Source of the DNA: an uncultured Verrucomicrobiota bacterium
Lineage (GTDB): Bacteria > Verrucomicrobiota > Verrucomicrobiia > Opitutales > Seribacteraceae
DNA length: 58,517 nt
Direction: 5' to 3'
Assembly: GCA_902580225.1 (NCBI GenBank)
Contig: CACHJU010000011.1
Coordinates: 1 to 58,517 of the forward strand
Shown: positions 7,733-16,486 of the stretch, in pieces
Position numbering within the stretch: position 1 is the first letter of the stretch
How the letters are laid out: each line of letters begins with the position of its first letter
Made by a program: the position numbers and the translations under genes
Notes under the pieces: generated by a model
What the model saw: the letters and a program-made list of their open reading frames with translations, nothing else
Database searches by the model: none
Told to the model about the DNA's origin: nothing

Positions 7733-9167
7733 GAACTTAGCAAAAGATTCAATTATTTATGGTGGAGCCGACTTTGGTTCTAAGCTTGTTGTGCTTTTCA
7801 CTTTTCCACTAATTGCAGCAGTCTTGCCTCAAAAGTCGATCGGCATTCTAGAATTAATATTAACAACAACTGGTCTTATGGGTATGTTGATACAATGTGG
7901 AATGAGCAATTCAGTTCATCGATTTTATTGGGACGAAAAATTGAATCCTGAGGATCAGCCCACATTAGTTTCCTCTGCTTTTTCAATTCAGTTAATACTT
8001 GGAATCTTAGTACTCATTGTTGGGTTTGGGACACTGCTTATTCTTCCCAGTGTTTTTTTATTTTCATTTGAAGCGATTTCTTGGATTACCATTGCGGCAG
8101 CAATCACATTGATGGTTTTTAAGATTTGGTTTGTTTATATTTTAGATGTGACTCGATTGCACTTAGCTCCTTTCCGCTTTTTGTCGATTTCTCTAGCCAG
8201 TAAGGTTACAAGCTCCGTTTTAGCTTGTTTTGCAGTTGTTTATCTAGGCTGGGGGTTAGATGGCTTTCTTTCTGTGCAGGCGGTTGTAATGGTTTTTATA
8301 TTCCCTCTAGCTTGTTGGTTGATTAAGAAAGATCTTACTTTTAAAATTAGCAAATATTGGTGCGAAGAAACTTTTAGGTTCGGTTACCCATTCATATTTG
8401 CAGGCATTGCATTTTGGTTATTAGGGACGGTTGATCGATGGATGTTGACTGCTTTTACCTCATTGGAAGAAGTTAGCATTTACTCTGTAGCTTTTCGGTT
8501 TTCAAGTATCATCTTATTTATAACTACCGCCTTTGGAATGGCGTGGGGGCCGGTTGCAATTAAAATAAAATCTGAAAACCCGTCCAGCTATAAACAATTC
8601 TATGCAGATTTGCTTGGTGTTTTTCTTTACATGATTTTGTTAGTTGCAGGTGCTGTGGGTCTTTTTAGTGGTGAAATAATTAAATTTTTAATGAGTGAAG
8701 ATTACAGAAAAAGTGCTTATGCATTGATATTTTTAAGTTTTGGAGTGGGTCTGTATGGTACGCAGCAGATAACTGCAATGGGTATTTCGATCGAAAAAAA
8801 GACAAATTTATTCTCACAGATTGCATGGATTTCATTAATTCTAAATATTATTCTTAATTATTTTCTCATCCAACTTTTTGGTGCTACGGGTGCGTCTTTT
8901 TCCACATTGATTTGCTATCTTTTTATTACTTCAGCGTATCTTTTTTATTCTGAAAAACTTCATGAAATACCATTTGATAAATCGAGGTTGGTGATTTTGC
9001 TTTTATTAAGTTTGTTCATTGTTTTTGTTAGTATGCAATTTTGCATTAACGGATTCTCACCTAAATACATGTTAATTAAAGTTTTTGCTCTTACGATTTT
9101 TACTATTTTGGGATACATGGTTATTAAAAAAAATCCTCTCATTAGAACTGATAAATTTCGCTTTTAA
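7725..9167 (+). CDS. Polysaccharide flippase, Wzx/MATE-like, with probable ATT start
   Basis: A multi-spanning membrane protein of about 480 residues with about 12-14 hydrophobic segments, expected to flip lipid-linked oligosaccharide across the inner membrane. The first standard start codon is GTG at 7791. In-frame codons 7731-7790 read KNLAKDSIIYGGADFGSKLV, which is the typical first amphipathic segment and helix start of Wzx proteins. The frame is closed by TAA at 7713-7715, and the only initiator-like codon between is ATT at 7725. I therefore place the start at 7725, overlapping the previous gene by 8 bases. If GTG 7791 is the true start, the first helix is shortened. The flippase role is inferred from topology and cluster. 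Confidence 0.8.
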   Translation: MLKNLAKDSIIYGGADFGSKLVVLFTFPLIAAVLPQKSIGILELILTTTGLMGMLIQCGMSNSVHRFYWDEKLNPEDQPTLVSSAFSIQLILGILVLIVGFGTLLILPSVFLFSFEAISWITIAAAITLMVFKIWFVYILDVTRLHLAPFRFLSISLASKVTSSVLACFAVVYLGWGLDGFLSVQAVVMVFIFPLACWLIKKDLTFKISKYWCEETFRFGYPFIFAGIAFWLLGTVDRWMLTAFTSLEEVSIYSVAFRFSSIILFITTAFGMAWGPVAIKIKSENPSSYKQFYADLLGVFLYMILLVAGAVGLFSGEIIKFLMSEDYRKSAYALIFLSFGVGLYGTQQITAMGISIEKKTNLFSQIAWISLILNIILNYFLIQLFGATGASFSTLICYLFITSAYLFYSEKLHEIPFDKSRLVILLLLSLFIVFVSMQFCINGFSPKYMLIKVFALTIFTILGYMVIKKNPLIRTDKFRF

Positions 9168-9195
9168 TGAGAATTCTTTTTCCTATTAATTATAA

Positions 9196-10059
9196 GTGAG
9201 AAAAGCTATAATAACTGGTGCTAATGGTTTATTAGGGCGTACTTTATGCAACCAACTTTCTGAAAATTGGGACTTGTATGCGATTGTCAGATCTAAATCT
9301 AAACGATCATTGGATTCAATAAACTACATCTCATTAGATCTTTCCGAAGACTTTTCTTTTAAAGAGTTACCGGGTGAAATAGATTGTATTATACATTTGG
9401 CCCAGTCCAATAGGTTTAAAGATTTCCCTGAAGGTGCCAGCGATGTTTTTTCAGTTAATGTTAAAACTACACACAACCTTTTGGAATTTTCAAGAAAATC
9501 GAATGTTAAACAATTCATATACGCATCTTCAGGAGGAGTATACGCAGAAAGTGAACATCTTTTAAAAGAATGTTCACCAATACATGAAAATAAAAAGTTG
9601 GGTTGTTATTTAGGTAGTAAAATATGTGGTGAAATTCTTGTTCAAAATTATTCTCCTTTTTTTACTACTTCGATCGTAAGACCATTCTTCATTTATGGTT
9701 CTGGTCAAAAAAGAAATATGTTACTACCAAGGTTATTCGACAATGTTAGAAATGGTAATTCAATTGATCTTATTGGTGGTGAAGGTTTGAAGATTAATCC
9801 GATTCATGTTGAGGATGCCGTGCTCTCTATTGAATCTTTGTTAGAAAAAAATAATTCCTTTATTTACAATTTAGCTGGTCCGGAAATTCTATCTCTACGA
9901 CAAATATCTGAGGGCTTTGGCAATTATTTAAAAGAAAGACCCGTTTTTAATAATATTGATAGTTCAAGTTCAAATATAATAGCTGATATCTCTTTAATGA
10001 AATCTGATCTTCATACGCCAGTAATTTCATTACTTGATAGGATTGATGATTTGAAGTGA
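9196..10059 (+). CDS. NAD-dependent epimerase/dehydratase (extended SDR)
   Basis: 287 residues, start GTG. ITGANGLLGRTL near residues 5-16 is the NAD-binding Gly motif; YASSGGVYAES carries the catalytic Ser; CYLGSK gives YxxxK. IVRPFFIYGSGQ is the family's RP...YG segment. The sequence diverges from the SDR at 1838 and is shorter, so it is a different subfamily rather than a duplicate. It is likely a nucleotide-sugar reductase or epimerase in the cytoplasm. It overlaps the next glycosyltransferase by 4 bases (GTGA), again suggesting coupling. The substrate is not known. Confidence 0.8.
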   Translation: MRKAIITGANGLLGRTLCNQLSENWDLYAIVRSKSKRSLDSINYISLDLSEDFSFKELPGEIDCIIHLAQSNRFKDFPEGASDVFSVNVKTTHNLLEFSRKSNVKQFIYASSGGVYAESEHLLKECSPIHENKKLGCYLGSKICGEILVQNYSPFFTTSIVRPFFIYGSGQKRNMLLPRLFDNVRNGNSIDLIGGEGLKINPIHVEDAVLSIESLLEKNNSFIYNLAGPEILSLRQISEGFGNYLKERPVFNNIDSSSSNIIADISLMKSDLHTPVISLLDRIDDLK

Positions 10060-11240
10060 AAGTTTTAAAATTAATACTAGCTAGTTTTGAGGTTTTATAC
10101 ATCTTTCCTATTTTATTTTTTTCTTTCCTTTCTAGGTTTAGCTACAGAAGATTTGATATTGGGCTCGGGCCGATCCCAATGATTAACAATGTATATCATA
10201 AAAGAGCTCTAGAGGGTTTTGGTTACAAAGTAGAGACTTTTGTCAGTAAACTTTTTTTTATAACGGATGAATTCGATAAGAAATTTGTTTATGAAAATAA
10301 TATTTTACACTCTTTGTTAATACGAGTCTTACATATCGACTATCTGTATTCGATTTTTAGTTATCGCTGTTTATATTTATATTTTAACGGCGGTTGTCTT
10401 CAGTCTTCAGTTATTCTTTGGAAAATAGAGCCTTATTTACTCGGCATTGCTGGGATAAAGACGGTTGTCATGCCTTATGGGGGCGATATTTCAAAAATGG
10501 ATAGGACGCCCAATCTTTTGTATAAGCACACGTTGGCTAAAGACTATCCCGAATATAAGTTCAGAAATAATAGAATTGAAAGCCAAATTGATCTTTGGTC
10601 CAAAAATGCAAACCATGTAATCGGGGGATGTGATTGGGTAGACTATATGCACCATTGGGATACTTTGATGATTGCTCATTTCTCTATAGACTTGGAGCAG
10701 AAAGAAAAAGCTGTTTTTAAATATCCCAAGAACGGCAAGACTTTTCGAGTTTTACATGCCCCAAATCATCGCAATATTAAAGGTAGTGGTTTCATTATTG
10801 AAGCAATCGAGAAACTTCAAAAAGAAGGTGAAAATATAGAACTTAAATTGCTTGAAAAAGTAAGTAACGATGAAGTTTTACAAGAAATAGAGAAGGCAGA
10901 TTTGGTCATAGATCAACTTGTTATCGGATGGTATGCTATGTTTACTTTAGAGGCATTATCCTTAGGCACTCCGGTTGTATGTTATTTAAGAAATGATTTA
11001 CTTGAATTATATAAAAACTCTAATTTGTTGAATGAAAATGATCCACCTATTCATAGTTCTCAACCGAGGGGAATATTACGGGATCTGCGGATTTTGATAC
11101 ACGATCCAAAACGATTAGAAGAATTATCTAGTCGAGGTCCAAAATATGTTAAAAAACATCATTCAATTGAATATGTCGGTTCTGTTTTTCATAAGATAAA
11201 TTCATGCATTGGATTGAAACCCAGTGTAAGGAAAACTTGA
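10056..11240 (+). CDS. GT-B glycosyltransferase, second of three related copies
   Basis: 394 residues starting at GTG 10056 within the end of the preceding SDR gene. A hydrophobic N-terminus (residues about 3-28) suggests inner-membrane attachment. VMPYGGDISK near residue 138 lies where the first copy has IIPFGCDSYS. LHAPNHRNIKGSGF is near residue 233, and DLVIDQLVIGWYAMFTLEALSLGTPVV near 285-311 is the donor-site half. That block is shared closely with the gene at 11324. No exact GT family can be given from sequence alone; GT4-like is the best guess. It most likely adds one sugar of the repeat unit on the cytoplasmic side. Confidence 0.78.
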   Translation: MKVLKLILASFEVLYIFPILFFSFLSRFSYRRFDIGLGPIPMINNVYHKRALEGFGYKVETFVSKLFFITDEFDKKFVYENNILHSLLIRVLHIDYLYSIFSYRCLYLYFNGGCLQSSVILWKIEPYLLGIAGIKTVVMPYGGDISKMDRTPNLLYKHTLAKDYPEYKFRNNRIESQIDLWSKNANHVIGGCDWVDYMHHWDTLMIAHFSIDLEQKEKAVFKYPKNGKTFRVLHAPNHRNIKGSGFIIEAIEKLQKEGENIELKLLEKVSNDEVLQEIEKADLVIDQLVIGWYAMFTLEALSLGTPVVCYLRNDLLELYKNSNLLNENDPPIHSSQPRGILRDLRILIHDPKRLEELSSRGPKYVKKHHSIEYVGSVFHKINSCIGLKPSVRKT

Positions 11241-11323
11241 CATTCTGTTTTTCAAAAAGATCAATTTCTAAATTTAATTATTTAATCTTACCAAATATTC
11301 ATTTTAAAGTTTAATATTTTTAT

Positions 11324-12478
11324 TTGATCTCAGTATTACATTGTCCAGAGCAAGTTGGAAATAACCCCGTTGTTTTGTCCAAGTTTGAAAAAGAACTTGG
11401 TTTGTACAGCATTTGTGTTAGTGAAAAAGATAATCCATACGGAACTCCATCTGATCAATTATTAAATAAAAATAATTCTGGGCTTTGTATGACTGAACTT
11501 TACAGATTAATACTTATTTTTAAGGCTTCTGCCTGGGATGGAGTGGTCCATCTAAATAATGGACGATTTATTACACCTTTTTTTGGAGATTCTCCCCACC
11601 CAAAAGAATTAGCCTTACCCAAACCATACAGAAAAGCCATTAGACTTTACGCTAGACTCCTTCTGTTAACTGAAAAAGTAATGTACGGTGTAAGGTCAGA
11701 TCGGAAGGCAATTTTTGTTACATTCCAAGGATCAGATGCAAGAGAGACAAAATGTTTTTTAAATAAATATCAAGATAATGGTTTGGCAGACTCTATAATT
11801 TCAAGATCTGGAAAAAGTAATCATTCGATAAGACTGAAAAAAAGATTGTTAGTTGATGTCGCAGATAAAATCTACTCCCTAAATCCAGACCTTTTAGAAG
11901 TTTTACCGAGACAGGCTGAGTTCCTGCCTTATGCAACGGAGTCAACATTGCACGCTAAGATTTTACCTTTTAATCAACGAAAAGAATTCATAATTGGACA
12001 TGCTCCGACCCATCGGATAGTAAAAGGTACTGAAATAGTAATTGATGTTGTAAATAAACTAAGGTCTAGGGGGCATAGAGTTCGTCTTGAATTGATAGAA
12101 GGCTTGTCTAGAGAGAAAGCTCAAAAAAAATATGAAGAAATTGATTTATTCATAGATCAATTGATTATTGGATGGTATGGGGTTGTGTCCCTTGAAGTGC
12201 TTGCATTAGGAAAACCTGTAATTTGTTTTATCGAGGGAAAGGGTTTGCAGTTTGTACCTGCCAAAATGTTGCAGGATTTACCAATTGTAAATGCGGATAG
12301 TTCGACATTGGAAAAGAAGATAACTGAGATTATGAAATTGGATATTACTCAACGCAGTAAATTGGCTGAACTTGGTATTTCTTTTCTTAAAAAATGGCAC
12401 GACCCACGAAAGATTTCTAAAAAGTTATTGAAAGATTATAAAGAAATTCTTTCAGGAAGAAATATAAAGTGCATTTAG
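11324..12478 (+). CDS. GT-B glycosyltransferase, third of three related copies
   Basis: 384 residues, start TTG at 11324 (MISVLHCPEQVGNNP). Unlike the two related copies it has no N-terminal membrane segment. IGHAPTHRIVKGTE is near residue 224 and LFIDQLIIGWYGVVSLEVLALGKPV near residue 277, matching the second copy closely. VTFQGSDARET near 140 takes the place of the GGD segment. An 83-base gap separates it from the preceding gene, with no clear promoter. It overlaps the next gene by 10 bases. The substrate is unknown; the role is inferred as repeat-unit assembly. Confidence 0.78.
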   Translation: MISVLHCPEQVGNNPVVLSKFEKELGLYSICVSEKDNPYGTPSDQLLNKNNSGLCMTELYRLILIFKASAWDGVVHLNNGRFITPFFGDSPHPKELALPKPYRKAIRLYARLLLLTEKVMYGVRSDRKAIFVTFQGSDARETKCFLNKYQDNGLADSIISRSGKSNHSIRLKKRLLVDVADKIYSLNPDLLEVLPRQAEFLPYATESTLHAKILPFNQRKEFIIGHAPTHRIVKGTEIVIDVVNKLRSRGHRVRLELIEGLSREKAQKKYEEIDLFIDQLIIGWYGVVSLEVLALGKPVICFIEGKGLQFVPAKMLQDLPIVNADSSTLEKKITEIMKLDITQRSKLAELGISFLKKWHDPRKISKKLLKDYKEILSGRNIKCI

Positions 12479-13599
12479 AGAAAAAAATCTTAATCGTCAC
12501 ATCAGAATATTATCCAATGCCTGCTGCTGCTGCTGCTCGAGTTATTCCTTGGGTAACCGAGCTCAAACCTTTTTGCTCTGAGATCACTGTTCTAACTTCC
12601 AATAATGCTTCCAAAGAAAAGACCCTAGTTGAGAGATCTTTTTTTTCTGTTCCTAATAACAAAGCAAAATTATTTGTTCGGTCAATTCAGGAATTACTTC
12701 TAGGCTTAGACTTAGGGTTAAGGATTTTGTTAAAAAAAGAAGTTAGCCTTTGCATAATAACTTCTCCTCCGTTTTTTATGGCATGTTGTTGTGCATTTTT
12801 TGCAAAGATTTCAGGAGTGGAATATGTCTTTGATGTAAGAGATCGATATCCTCGTGTTCTTCAAGATCTTGGCGTTTTGAAAATAACGAGTTTTTTAGGT
12901 AAAATCTTACAAGTTTTAGAGGCATGGGTTTATCGAGGTGCGAATCATGTTACGACGGTGACCAATGGGTTATTAATTGAACTGCGAAGCGAATTTCCCA
13001 GTGTTGAATTTCACCTACTGAGGAACGGTTTTGACGAAGCAGTGTTCAGCGATGAATTACTTGATATTAAAAAAGCAGATTGTTTTACTGTGGTTTACCA
13101 TGGAAGGCTTGGGCGTTTTTATGATATTGACTCCTATTTGAAAATAATTGAGTTGGTAGCGAAATTAGAGCCAAGTATTCGTTTCCTGATGGTCGGTGAT
13201 TTTCCAGCAAAAATACTTTTATTGAAAAGTCCTAACCTAGAAATACTTCCGATGATGAACTTGGAAGATCTAAGTAAAAAACTTTCGACCTGCCATTTAG
13301 GGATTTGTTTATTGAGAGAACTACCTGCTATGAAAAATGCATTTCCTGCAAAGTCTTATGATTTTATTGGAGCAGGTTTACCTCAAATAGTTGGTCCAGC
13401 AGGAGAGTTATATGATTTTATTGCAAACATGGGTGGTGGGATATCATTTAAAAAAATCATACCCGAGGATGTTGTTCATGCTATAATTGATCTTAAGAAT
13501 GATCCTCAACAGTTAGCCCAAATGAGAAATAAGGTAATTTCTAATCGTAATAATTTTGGGCGTAGAATGGTGACAAAGTCATATTTTAATTCCTTGTAG
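12469..13599 (+). CDS. Glycosyltransferase family 4, WbuB-like
   Basis: 376 residues, start GTG at 12469 overlapping the preceding gene by 10 bases. The N-terminus ILIVTSEYYPMPAAAAARV is the usual first strand plus acceptor loop of GT4 enzymes; it contains a short run of Ala encoded by repeated GCT. VFDVRDRYP near residue 123, VTTVTNGL near 162, HGRLGRFYDID near 212 and FPAKSYDFIGAGLP near 293 match the WbuB/FnlC-like branch, which acts on GlcNAc- or fucosamine-type chains. It is soluble or peripheral at the inner membrane. It is followed after 1 base by the second initiating transferase. Confidence 0.82.
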   Translation: MHLEKKILIVTSEYYPMPAAAAARVIPWVTELKPFCSEITVLTSNNASKEKTLVERSFFSVPNNKAKLFVRSIQELLLGLDLGLRILLKKEVSLCIITSPPFFMACCCAFFAKISGVEYVFDVRDRYPRVLQDLGVLKITSFLGKILQVLEAWVYRGANHVTTVTNGLLIELRSEFPSVEFHLLRNGFDEAVFSDELLDIKKADCFTVVYHGRLGRFYDIDSYLKIIELVAKLEPSIRFLMVGDFPAKILLLKSPNLEILPMMNLEDLSKKLSTCHLGICLLRELPAMKNAFPAKSYDFIGAGLPQIVGPAGELYDFIANMGGGISFKKIIPEDVVHAIIDLKNDPQQLAQMRNKVISNRNNFGRRMVTKSYFNSL

Positions 13600-13600
13600 T

Positions 13601-14926
13601 ATGCAAAAGAGAGAACACTGGAATCTTAGCAAAGTCGCAACATTACTATTTTGTCAATTGATAGCAATTTCGGTATGTATGTTCGTGGTCTTGTATGGTT
13701 CACCTTCAAGTGAGACTTTACTAAGGGTAAATCATGAACGTTTATTTTTGTATTCCGGAATTTTCGGTGTGTTCTTTCTGTTGGCGGGAGAAGTAACGGG
13801 TTTATTTGTTATGAGTAATGGGCAAAAACTTTTATTGAAGCGACTGATTCTTGCTCTTTTATCTTCCGCAGTTGGATCTTTAGGACTTTTGTTATCCGTT
13901 TGGACTGTTGAATTTGATTTTGTGGGTCGTTTTGCTGTCCTCAAAATGGTTTGTGGAAACGGAATAATTTGTTACTTTTTTATCTTATTTCAAATTGCTC
14001 TAAGTACTCGAAATCCATGGAGAGTTCTTCCTTTGTTTAATAAAGTTCGTACAAAGCAAATAAAAACATATTTAGGACCAAATGCGGAAGGAATTGATTG
14101 GATTGATGTAAAGACCCCATTGTCTGAGTGTGCGACAGTAGAGTATTGTGATCAACAAGGAGTTGATATGATAGTTCTAGATCAGAAGGCCGAAGGCAAA
14201 ATAAAAGCGGAAATAATGAATCTGCTCGCATCAGGAGTGCGGGTCCTTGAGGTCGAATCTTTTGTGGAAACATTATGCCAAAAAATACCCCCTGCTGAAG
14301 TGGATAGTACATGGTTGACTAAATTGGATTTACGGCAACGAGACCCCATTGTCCGCAGAATAAAGCGATTATTGGATTTGTTTTTGTCAGTTGTGGGTTT
14401 GATAATTTGCATGCCTATATTATTGATTTCCTGTTTTATAATTGGTTTGGAATCGGGATTTCCTCTTTTTTTTCACCAAAAACGAACTGGGTTACTCGGA
14501 AAGCCTTATGTTTTACATAAACTCCGAACAATGCAACAGAATGCTGAAAAAAAAGGTGCAGAGTGGGCAAAGCAGAACGATTCAAGAGTGACAATGGTTG
14601 GACGATTTTTGCGAAAGTGGCGGATTGATGAAATTCCTCAATTTTGGAATGTAATAAAAGGTGAAATGTCAATTGTTGGGCCTAGACCGGAAAGACCCGA
14701 ACTTGAAAATGAGATTAATGAACGTCTTCCTTATTGGAAGTGTCGTTATCTTCTCAAGCCTGGCCTTACTGGTTGGGCACAAATTCGTTTTAGATATGCT
14801 TCTGATATGGAAAGTTCGGAGGAGAAATTAGCTTATGATTTATATTATGTTAAAAACGCCTCGTTCTTTTTAGATTTGGAGATTATGTTGTCCACTTTAA
14901 GATCACTTGCCAAAGGGAGTAGATAA
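13601..14926 (+). CDS. Polyprenyl glycosylphosphotransferase (WbaP/WcaJ-type sugar transferase)
   Basis: 441 residues. Four N-terminal hydrophobic segments (about 12-125) precede a cytosolic linker and the conserved C-terminal catalytic domain from about residue 247. Marks are KRLLDLFLS, FFHQKRTGLLGKPY, KLRTM, RFLRKWRIDEIPQFWNV, the IVGPRPERPE motif near 365, and LKPGLTGWAQ near 388. These enzymes transfer a sugar-1-phosphate to undecaprenyl phosphate. The cluster therefore has two unrelated initiating enzymes, this one and the WecA-type at 312. It shares its last base with the galE start (TAATG overlap), so the two are coupled; galE may supply its UDP-galactose or UDP-GalNAc donor. Confidence 0.92.
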   Translation: MQKREHWNLSKVATLLFCQLIAISVCMFVVLYGSPSSETLLRVNHERLFLYSGIFGVFFLLAGEVTGLFVMSNGQKLLLKRLILALLSSAVGSLGLLLSVWTVEFDFVGRFAVLKMVCGNGIICYFFILFQIALSTRNPWRVLPLFNKVRTKQIKTYLGPNAEGIDWIDVKTPLSECATVEYCDQQGVDMIVLDQKAEGKIKAEIMNLLASGVRVLEVESFVETLCQKIPPAEVDSTWLTKLDLRQRDPIVRRIKRLLDLFLSVVGLIICMPILLISCFIIGLESGFPLFFHQKRTGLLGKPYVLHKLRTMQQNAEKKGAEWAKQNDSRVTMVGRFLRKWRIDEIPQFWNVIKGEMSIVGPRPERPELENEINERLPYWKCRYLLKPGLTGWAQIRFRYASDMESSEEKLAYDLYYVKNASFFLDLEIMLSTLRSLAKGSR

Positions 14927-15939
14927 TGAAAATTCTAGTTACAGGGGGAGCCGGTTACATTGGTAGCCATACCACTCTTGCATTACTTAATGCTGGGTAC
15001 GATGTGGTTGTGCTAGATAATTTTTCAAACTCAAGCAAGTTGTCGTTAGAGCGAGTTGCAATATTAGCAGGTAAGTCGCCAAATGTGATAGAGGGTGATA
15101 TACTAGACGATTCCGCGATGAGATCTTTATTTGATTCACATTCTGACATCTCTGCAGTAATCCATTTTGCTGCGCTTAAAGCGGTTGGTGAGTCAGCAGA
15201 TCACCCGATACGATATTACGAGAATAATGTTGCTGGGTCTATTGTACTTTTACGAGAAATGGAGAGGGCAGGAGTTAACAATTTAGTATTCAGTTCGTCC
15301 TGTACTGTTTATGGAGAACCTAAAGAAGTGCCCATTGATGAATCCCATCCAATCGGAAAAGTCTCAAGTCCTTACGGAAGAACAAAATCGATAATGGAGA
15401 ATATAATTCTGGATACCTTTTCTGCACACTCAAATTTTAAGGCAGCTATACTTCGCTATTTTAATCCAATCGGTGCTGATAAGAGTGGAGATATTGGTGA
15501 AGATCCCAGAGGAATCCCAGATAATTTGGTTCCTTATGTATGCCAAGTTGCTACTGGTAAATTTGAAAAACTTCGCGTATTTGGATCTGACTATCCAACC
15601 AAAGACGGAACCGCAATCAGAGACTATTTACATGTTAGCGACTTAGCCGATGCACATCTTAAAGCTTTGGAGGTTTTACCTCATGAAGAAAAGATTTTAG
15701 CTTGTAACCTTGGAACCGGAAAGGGGTACTCGGTTCTAGAAGTAATTCAAACTTTTGAGAAGGTGTCAGGGATAAATATTCCTTTTGAAGTAGCAGATCG
15801 TCGATCAGGCGATACGATTGAGGCGTGGGCAAACCCTTCGTATGCCAAGAAGGTTTTAGGTTGGAGTGCGAAACATTCTTTGGAAGACATGCTGGCTGAT
15901 GCCTGGAATTGGCAAACAAAAAATCCACAAGGTTATTAG
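14926..15939 (+). CDS. galE: UDP-glucose 4-epimerase
   Basis: 337 residues, the normal GalE length. VTGGAGYIGSHT at the N-terminus binds NAD, SSSCTVYGEP carries the catalytic Ser, SPYGRTK gives YxxxK, and RYFNPIGAD and GTGKGYSVLEV are GalE signatures. It interconverts UDP-glucose and UDP-galactose (some relatives also use the N-acetyl forms). It closes the + strand polysaccharide cluster and converges with the DUF192 gene, with only 11 bases between the stops and no visible terminator. Confidence 0.95.
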   Translation: MKILVTGGAGYIGSHTTLALLNAGYDVVVLDNFSNSSKLSLERVAILAGKSPNVIEGDILDDSAMRSLFDSHSDISAVIHFAALKAVGESADHPIRYYENNVAGSIVLLREMERAGVNNLVFSSSCTVYGEPKEVPIDESHPIGKVSSPYGRTKSIMENIILDTFSAHSNFKAAILRYFNPIGADKSGDIGEDPRGIPDNLVPYVCQVATGKFEKLRVFGSDYPTKDGTAIRDYLHVSDLADAHLKALEVLPHEEKILACNLGTGKGYSVLEVIQTFEKVSGINIPFEVADRRSGDTIEAWANPSYAKKVLGWSAKHSLEDMLADAWNWQTKNPQGY

Positions 15940-15950
15940 AGATGATTTTG

Positions 15951-16475
15951 CTAATTTGAGAGTTTATAATTTTTTGGGTTTAATCCGCGTTTCTCAATTG
16001 CAATCTTTATTTCTTCTAAATCGAGTCGATCTCCAATTTTGATTTTTTGATTACGAAAATCATTCAAATTTAGCTCTAGCACAAATTGTATATTTTTCGA
16101 CCGTGAAGGCACTCCGCTTAAATCAAAAGGGTTGGCAGCATGAATCTCAACTAATTTTCCATTAGGAGAAAAATATGCAATATCCAAAGGAATTCGAGTG
16201 TTTTTCATCCAAAAATTTTGTTGTGTTGCTTGCTCAAATACGAAAAGCATTCCAGTTCCAGGATCCATTTTTTTTCTGAACATTAAGCCCTTTTTGATTT
16301 CATGAGGATAAATTGCGAGTTCTGCCTTGATTTTTTTGTTTCCAACATGAAAGAAGAAAAATTGTTGTTCATTCGAGCTATTTTGTTCTTCCAGTTTTAC
16401 TTCCTTGCATGAAGAAAATAAAAAAAGAAAAAGGAAAAAAATTTGAAAATTGAGAATCCTCCTATTTTGTTTCAT
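15951..16475 (-). CDS. DUF192-family lipoprotein
   Basis: 174 residues. The N-terminus has a signal peptide (hydrophobic IFFLFLFLF) and a lipobox FSSC, so Cys about 23 would be lipidated. The body matches DUF192 (COG1430): LMFRKKMDPGTGMLFVFEQ, FWMKNTRIPLDIAYFSPNGKLVEIH, and a C-terminal RLDLEE. The molecular role of this family is not established. The gene diverges from hldA with only 11 bases between start codons, so each promoter must lie inside the other's coding region or be very compact. Confidence 0.85.
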   Translation of the reverse strand: MKQNRRILNFQIFFLFLFLFSSCKEVKLEEQNSSNEQQFFFFHVGNKKIKAELAIYPHEIKKGLMFRKKMDPGTGMLFVFEQATQQNFWMKNTRIPLDIAYFSPNGKLVEIHAANPFDLSGVPSRSKNIQFVLELNLNDFRNQKIKIGDRLDLEEIKIAIEKRGLNPKNYKLSN

Positions 16476-16486
16476 TCTCTTAATTC

